DNA from: CAZCSK01 sp964501265
GTDB taxonomy: Bacteria > Actinomycetota > CADDZG01 > JAHWKV01
Reading direction: 5' to 3'
NCBI GenBank assembly: GCA_964501265.1
Contig: CAZCSK010000033.1
Coordinates: forward strand, 1 to 26,930
Length of the DNA: 26,930 nt
The notes beneath the pieces are model-generated. The model did no database searches, was not told the DNA's origin, and saw nothing but the letters and a program-made list of their open reading frames with translations. Positions 22,387 through 26,930 of this stretch are shown one piece after another. How positions within the stretch are numbered: position 1 is the first letter of the stretch; every line of letters begins with the position of its first letter. The position numbers and the translations under genes are program-made.

Positions 22387-25319
22387 ATTGGCTTCACTTC
22401 AGCGAAAATGTTGCCAAGTTCTTGGTTAGCCTCTTCGACTTTCTCCACGCTTGAAATCGTTGCGATCGCTGCCTCCCGGCTCAAATAGTCATTTGCAACC
22501 CTTCGAATGTCGTCAGCGGTTACCCCGAGAAGGCGCTTCTTGAAATCAGCCTTCAGCTCAAGTGTGTACCCAGCAATATCGTCGAAGAACCGACTGCGCC
22601 CTTTCGTGTCGGGCGACGTCAGCGGATCGACCTGTCCGCAGCCCACTAGAATGGCTTCTTTCAGATCTTGGGCGTTCCACTCATCTGACTGAACCCACTT
22701 GGCCGCCTTCTTGTAGACATCGAGCGTGCGCGCGATATGTGGATCGCGATATGACAAGAGCGCCAGCACTCCGCCCTCGCGGTTGTATGTAGAGAACCCT
22801 CCATACGCCCCGCCCTTTTCGCGAATCTCACGATGCAGATATTTGGCGTCCATTAGTCTGCTCAAAACCATGAGCGCGGGCGAGTCCTTCGACGTAAAAG
22901 TCGCGACCTTCATAGCCTTCGCGTTGTATGCCACCGGCACGGAGGTCGTGCGGGCTATATTTCCTAGAGCGGGCGCTTCGGTTTTCGACAGCTCCTCGGC
23001 GGATGTCTCTCCTGGCAGGGCGTCAAGGATCTCCTCCACGAGTTTGCGAATCTCGGGAATATTCTTCTCCTCGGTAGTGACGCAGATCTGGACCGCAGCA
23101 TTGCGGAACAAATGGCTCTTGATCGCGTTCAGGTCCCCGATCACTTTCGAGAGTCCTGATTCGTCGAGATTCGCGAGGTCCTTTAAGTCGGCCAACTGGC
23201 TGAGTCCGTTAAGACGCTCGTTGAGGGCGCCCAGGCTGTCAAGTTTTGATGAAGCCAGAGAGTAGCTGTACATATGGCCAGACGCCACAACCGACGATTC
23301 GGTTGTGGCCTTGCGCTCGCCGATTAGATCCTTTAACCGGTGGGGTTCGAATTTAACCGCCGAGAGAATGTCTTTGAATATTGCCATCATGGGCACATGA
23401 TTACGGGCGAGCGCCGTGCCGCTCATGTTGAAACTTTGAAGGAAACCCTCACCCGTCGACAGACTTCGCGTATGGGCCCCCGCCCCTACGCCGCCGGTCG
23501 CGCTTTGGATGCGCGCCGCCATCTTCAAGTAATCGTCATCGCCGGCGCCCGAATTTGTGAGCGCGTACGCGAATAGCGGCAGAGTGTTCTTCAGGTGGTC
23601 GGGGAGGCGGCTGAACGAGAACTGGAAGTCGACGTAGGACAGCCCGTTGGTCGGGAGCGGAAAGAACCCTACCCTTGCCCCGCCGATCTGTTCGATCTGG
23701 TGGCCGATGTCCTCAAATGTCATCGGAACGTCGACAAGTTCCAGCGTTGGCAAGGAGGATAGGTCTTGCCTTGAATCCTGCGACTTCTTCAGAGCCACAG
23801 AATCCTCGATGATCTTGGCGATGTCCGAGTCGGAAAGGCTCGCGCGCACTTTCTCAAGACGGGCTTTCTCTTTCGCGTTGCGGCTCTCTTCTAGATCCTG
23901 ATCTGGAGCGAGCAGGATACGAACCCGATGGGGGTTGTCAAGAAGGAACCGCCGGATCAGGTTCTCGAAAAACGGTCCTGCTGCGCGCTCGGCCTGCAAC
24001 TGCGCCAAGTCATCGTCGAAACGAAGCGATCTGTATGGATCGCCGTCGTACATGTACGCGCCCTTGAGCTGACCGAACAAACGCAGCGCATAGGGCCTCC
24101 CGGCGTTGGAAATCTCGCGGCCTCGGATCTCTCGTTGGTGAATGGCAGCGTCGACTTGAGATTGGTCGACTCCTTCGTCGGCAAGTTCAGTCAAGGTATC
24201 AAGGACGATTTTCTCGACGGCGTCGGCATCCTCCTTGCGGATGCCCTTGAGCCCCGCGCTGAATGCCGGCTCCCTGTAAATCGGTATGAATCCCGAGAGG
24301 TCAGCCAGCGCCTCTCCGAGACCCGAATCGATCAGAGCCTTGCGCAGCGGTGAGGCGGCATTGCCTATCAGCACCTCCTCCAAAACATCCAGGGCAAAGA
24401 CCTCAAATGAGTTGCCGAGATGTGTCGTTGCCCACGACACCAGGAGCTGGCACTTTTTGTTTGGGTCCTCTTGCATGGCCAGCGGATACGTGGCTTCGTA
24501 CTCCCGAGGCGAGGCGAACCGCTCCTGATCGGGCACGCGCGTGTCGACGTTGCTACGTCGAAACCTCGAAAGAGCTTTCTCTTCGATCCATTCCAGGTTG
24601 CGCTCCAGAGGGATATTTCCGTAGGTAAAGAAGTAGCTGTTTGATGGGTGGTAGTGCTCGGCGTGAAAGCGCTTCAAGTTCTCCCATGTGAGGTCGAGGA
24701 TGAACTCAGGATCCCCGCCGGAGTTGTTCGCGTACGTAAGATCAGGATGCAGGGTTTGGCTGAGGGCGCGGAACATCAGATAGATCGGTGTGGCCATCTG
24801 AGCCTTCATCTCATTGAACACCACTCCCGAGAACTTGAGTTCGGAAGTGGGATCACCGAGCACTGCGAACTCGAGACGGTGACCTTCCTGCTTGAATGCG
24901 AGTTCATCGAGCAGCGGAAAGAACGCTGCGTCGAGATAGATGTCCATCAGGTTGAAGTAATCTTTTTCGTTGCGGGTGGAGTAGTAATACTGAGTGGAGT
25001 CCCCACTTGTGGACGCGTTCATAAAAGTCTTGAGCGAACGCGTCGTCATCGATGTGAACATGTTATCGACTGGAAATCGCTCAGACCCCTGGAGCGCAAC
25101 GTGTTCCAGTATGTGGGCCACGCCAGTCGAGTCCTTCGGAACCGTTGGGAAGATAACGCTGAAAAGATTGTTGTCGTCGGGAGCCTCGATATGGATGTAC
25201 CGCGCGCCGGTGCCCGAGTGGGTCAGTTCGTAGAACGTGCCCTGCAGGTTTTCGAGTGGTTCTTTGCGGTCAACTTTGAAACCGTGCAACTGCGTGCCGA
25301 CTTCGATCGACTTGCCCAT
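22383..25319 (-). CDS. M16C zinc metallopeptidase, presequence protease (PreP)-like
   Basis: This 978-residue protein spans a complete PreP/Cym1-type pitrilysin with two M16 halves. The inverted zinc motif HILEH gives ligands H69 and H73 and catalytic E72. The third ligand is E170 in GVVFNEMKAQ, at the 97-residue spacing seen in PreP. Relatives degrade unfolded peptides in a closed chamber; no signal peptide is present, so a cytoplasmic peptide-clearing role is likely. The frame is open 24 codons further up, but ATG 25319 has AAAGGAG (25331-25325) 5 nt before it and starts just 19 bp after the stop of a second, homologous peptidase gene. The 3' end overlaps hisN through CTGA. All key residues are intact. 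Confidence 0.9.
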   Translation of the reverse strand: MGKSIEVGTQLHGFKVDRKEPLENLQGTFYELTHSGTGARYIHIEAPDDNNLFSVIFPTVPKDSTGVAHILEHVALQGSERFPVDNMFTSMTTRSLKTFMNASTSGDSTQYYYSTRNEKDYFNLMDIYLDAAFFPLLDELAFKQEGHRLEFAVLGDPTSELKFSGVVFNEMKAQMATPIYLMFRALSQTLHPDLTYANNSGGDPEFILDLTWENLKRFHAEHYHPSNSYFFTYGNIPLERNLEWIEEKALSRFRRSNVDTRVPDQERFASPREYEATYPLAMQEDPNKKCQLLVSWATTHLGNSFEVFALDVLEEVLIGNAASPLRKALIDSGLGEALADLSGFIPIYREPAFSAGLKGIRKEDADAVEKIVLDTLTELADEGVDQSQVDAAIHQREIRGREISNAGRPYALRLFGQLKGAYMYDGDPYRSLRFDDDLAQLQAERAAGPFFENLIRRFLLDNPHRVRILLAPDQDLEESRNAKEKARLEKVRASLSDSDIAKIIEDSVALKKSQDSRQDLSSLPTLELVDVPMTFEDIGHQIEQIGGARVGFFPLPTNGLSYVDFQFSFSRLPDHLKNTLPLFAYALTNSGAGDDDYLKMAARIQSATGGVGAGAHTRSLSTGEGFLQSFNMSGTALARNHVPMMAIFKDILSAVKFEPHRLKDLIGERKATTESSVVASGHMYSYSLASSKLDSLGALNERLNGLSQLADLKDLANLDESGLSKVIGDLNAIKSHLFRNAAVQICVTTEEKNIPEIRKLVEEILDALPGETSAEELSKTEAPALGNIARTTSVPVAYNAKAMKVATFTSKDSPALMVLSRLMDAKYLHREIREKGGAYGGFSTYNREGGVLALLSYRDPHIARTLDVYKKAAKWVQSDEWNAQDLKEAILVGCGQVDPLTSPDTKGRSRFFDDIAGYTLELKADFKKRLLGVTADDIRRVANDYLSREAAIATISSVEKVEEANQELGNIFAEVKPI

Positions 25320-25324
25320 CCCGA

Positions 25325-25331
25325 CTCCTTT
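25325..25331 (-). promoter_or_regulatory. Shine-Dalgarno site of the complete M16C peptidase gene
   Basis: AAAGGAG on the minus strand lies 5 nt before ATG 25319, inside the 19-bp gap between the tandem peptidase genes. It decides the start over the longer open frame that reaches back to 25391. Confidence 0.7.
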
Positions 25332-25338
25332 GCTAATG

Positions 25339-26930
25339 TTAGATTGCGGAGACTTCGAAAATTCCCCCCATTTGCTGGTTGGCCTCCTCAACCTTGTCGG
25401 GATTGCTTACGGTCGCCATCGCCCCCTCGTTGAGAAGATGGTCCTTAGCGACCCTGCGAACGTCGGCTTCGGTCACTTCGAGCAGTTTCTTCTTGAACTC
25501 TTTTTGAAGCGCCAGCGTGTATCCCGCGAGGTCACCGAAGAAACGCGTGCGACCCTTCGTGTCGGGCGACGACAGGGGGTCGACCGCTCCGCAAGCAGAC
25601 AGAATTGCCTCCTTCAGATCGGCAGGTTCTACGCCGTTGTCGATGATCTCGGCTACTCCCTGCTTGAATATGTCGAACGTTCCGGCAATGTTGGGATCTT
25701 GAGACGTGATGAACATGAAGTATCCGCCCTCACGGGCGAAGAGGGCCTGTGCCCCGTAGGCTCCCCGCTTCTCGCGGAGCTCTCTGATGAAATACTTGGA
25801 ACTCAGGTGCTGCGATAGCACCAACAGAGCCGGTGCGTCCGCGTGGGTGAACTCAACCGTCTTCACGACCCGAGCGTTGTACGCGACGGGTACGGCGATC
25901 GTCTTTGCTTCATGCACGATTTTTGGAAGATCGGCTTGGGCGGGCTTACCTTCAACGGCGGCCTGCGGCAATGCCTTCAACGCATCTTCCAGAAGTTCGC
26001 GGACCTCGGGGAAATTCTTCTCATCAGTGGTCACGCAGATCTGAAGACCGCCGCTTCTAAAAAGATGATCCTTGATGGCGTTCAAGTCGACGATAACGTC
26101 AGCCAGTTCGTCCTCTGACCGCTGCGCCAGTTCCTTGAGGACCGTGTACTGGCGAAGGCCCCCGAGGCGCTCCTCGAGTTGCTTTTGGGCACTCAGTTTT
26201 GCCGCCGCCGTAGACATGGCAAACTGCAACCCGTTAAACGAAACTGCGGTGTCGTACTGCGCCTTGAGCTGCGCGATCAAATCCTTAAGGCGCTTGGGCG
26301 TGAAGTCGGGGGCCGAAAAAATGTCTTTGAGAATGGCAACAAATGGCTTATGGTTGCGAGCCAGCGCCTTGCCGGAAACCACTAACATCTGGCGGAAATC
26401 ATCTTTGCCTGCGATCGCACGAGCGCTTGCGCCTGCGCCGATTCCCCCGGTGTAGGAGTCGATGCGCTCGGCTAATTGAAGATAGTCGCTTGCTCCCGCT
26501 CCGCTTTGCGTCAATGCATACCCGAACAACGCGAGCCAATCCTTCAGTCGATCGTCCAGGCTCGAGAAGTCGGCCGCAAGGTCGATATAGGTAAGCCCGT
26601 TCGTCGGTTGAGAAAACAGGCCAACACGCGCGCCGCCGATTTCCTCGATGGTCTCCTGGATGACCTCAAAGTCCATCGGGATGTCGGACAGTTCCAGAGT
26701 CGGCAGCACCGCGATGTCGGGTTGGCTCTCCTGCAGATTTTTCAGCGCCTTTGAGTCCTCGAGGATTTTCTTGCGGTCGGCCTCGGTCAGGGACGACTCG
26801 ATCTTTGCAAGTTTGTCGTTCTCGGCTTTCAGCAGCTTCTCCTCGCGCTCCTGGTCGGGTTCGACAATTATGCGTACGCGGTGCGAGTTGTCGAGGAAGT
26901 ACTTGCGAATAAGGTCCTCGAAGAATGTGC
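25339..26930 (-). CDS. Second M16C presequence-protease-like peptidase, N-terminal part outside the window
   Basis: The frame is open from the TAA at 25341-25339 to the window end, giving about 530 C-terminal residues. These align by eye along their whole length with residues about 460-978 of the neighbouring peptidase. Shared blocks include PTLELSDIPM, IGGARVGLF, PTNGLTYID, YALTQSGAGASDYL, DLNAIKDHLFR and LSSPDTKGRTRFF, at roughly half identity. The GTG at 26709 is internal and not the start, because the aligned coding sequence continues upstream (HRVRIIVEPDQEREEK). The catalytic HxxEH region lies outside, so activity cannot be judged. It is upstream of the intact paralogue in the same operon, indicating an old tandem duplication. 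Confidence 0.88.
   Translation of the reverse strand, partial: TFFEDLIRKYFLDNSHRVRIIVEPDQEREEKLLKAENDKLAKIESSLTEADRKKILEDSKALKNLQESQPDIAVLPTLELSDIPMDFEVIQETIEEIGGARVGLFSQPTNGLTYIDLAADFSSLDDRLKDWLALFGYALTQSGAGASDYLQLAERIDSYTGGIGAGASARAIAGKDDFRQMLVVSGKALARNHKPFVAILKDIFSAPDFTPKRLKDLIAQLKAQYDTAVSFNGLQFAMSTAAAKLSAQKQLEERLGGLRQYTVLKELAQRSEDELADVIVDLNAIKDHLFRSGGLQICVTTDEKNFPEVRELLEDALKALPQAAVEGKPAQADLPKIVHEAKTIAVPVAYNARVVKTVEFTHADAPALLVLSQHLSSKYFIRELREKRGAYGAQALFAREGGYFMFITSQDPNIAGTFDIFKQGVAEIIDNGVEPADLKEAILSACGAVDPLSSPDTKGRTRFFGDLAGYTLALQKEFKKKLLEVTEADVRRVAKDHLLNEGAMATVSNPDKVEEANQQMGGIFEVSAI

Noticed and set aside
24648..25433. A 261-codon plus-strand open frame opposite the M16C peptidase
   Set aside because: It is antisense to conserved catalytic sequence and crosses a gene junction; no recognisable domain.
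25339..26709. A 456-residue peptidase starting at GTG 26709
   Set aside because: The homologous frame continues without a stop to the window edge, so this is an internal codon of a longer gene.

Overview
The window is about 27 kb of gene-dense bacterial chromosome, moderately GC-rich by eye, with almost no non-coding DNA. Several genes point to an actinomycete-type (Actinomycetota) host, probably a deep or uncultured lineage. They are a MarP-like CvpA/serine-protease fusion, a HisN-type histidinol-phosphatase, a 400-residue PIMT-like methyltransferase, a GH15 trehalase/glucoamylase, and an Erm-like methyltransferase. Frequent GTG/TTG starts and several start codons preceded 7-8 nt by TANNNT (a leaderless-mRNA pattern) fit the same assignment. 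This is inference from gene content; no marker gene proves it.

Layout, left to right. (1) A tRNA-Asp on the minus strand is cut by the window edge. (2) On the plus strand, a DUF885 metallopeptidase-like gene abuts otsB (trehalose-6-phosphate phosphatase). (3) A long minus-strand block runs from 10887 down to 2635: GT4 glycosyltransferase, GH15 glucosidase, then a compact histidine-utilisation operon hutG-hutH-hutU-hutI joined by 4- and 8-bp overlaps. (4) Divergent from it on the plus strand are an amylo-alpha-1,6-glucosidase-type glycosidase and otsA (trehalose-6-phosphate synthase). Trehalose and glucan genes therefore flank the hut operon. (5) A ferritin-like/VIT1 iron exporter (MbfA type) on the minus strand diverges from a PIMT-like methyltransferase. 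(6) A minus-strand pair encodes two RNA methyltransferases, Erm-like and THUMP-type. (7) On the plus strand, pyruvate kinase is coupled to the MarP-like protease. (8) A minus-strand operon holds two tandem presequence-protease-like M16C peptidases, hisN, and tRNA-Glu only 16 bp beyond hisN.

How the genes work together. OtsA and OtsB make trehalose, while the GH15 enzyme, debranching-type glycosidase and GT4 enzyme probably handle trehalose or alpha-glucan turnover. HutH-HutU-HutI-HutG form a complete histidine-to-glutamate route, with formamide as by-product if HutG is a formimidoylglutamase. The remaining genes are housekeeping or stress functions: iron detoxification, protein repair, RNA modification, acid/envelope stress protease, peptide degradation and histidine synthesis.

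The least ordinary signals concern gene starts. Two operonic genes (MarP-like and hisN) have conserved N-termini extending upstream of any ATG/GTG/TTG, to a CTG that overlaps the previous stop as CTGA. otsA is preceded by a 12-codon ORF with its own Shine-Dalgarno that ends in a GTGA overlap. The Erm-like gene is preceded by an out-of-frame leader ORF with a good Shine-Dalgarno and an Arg-Phe-Arg motif. TAGNCT hexamers recur just upstream of several start codons. I saw no CRISPR array, insertion sequence, prophage or defence island.
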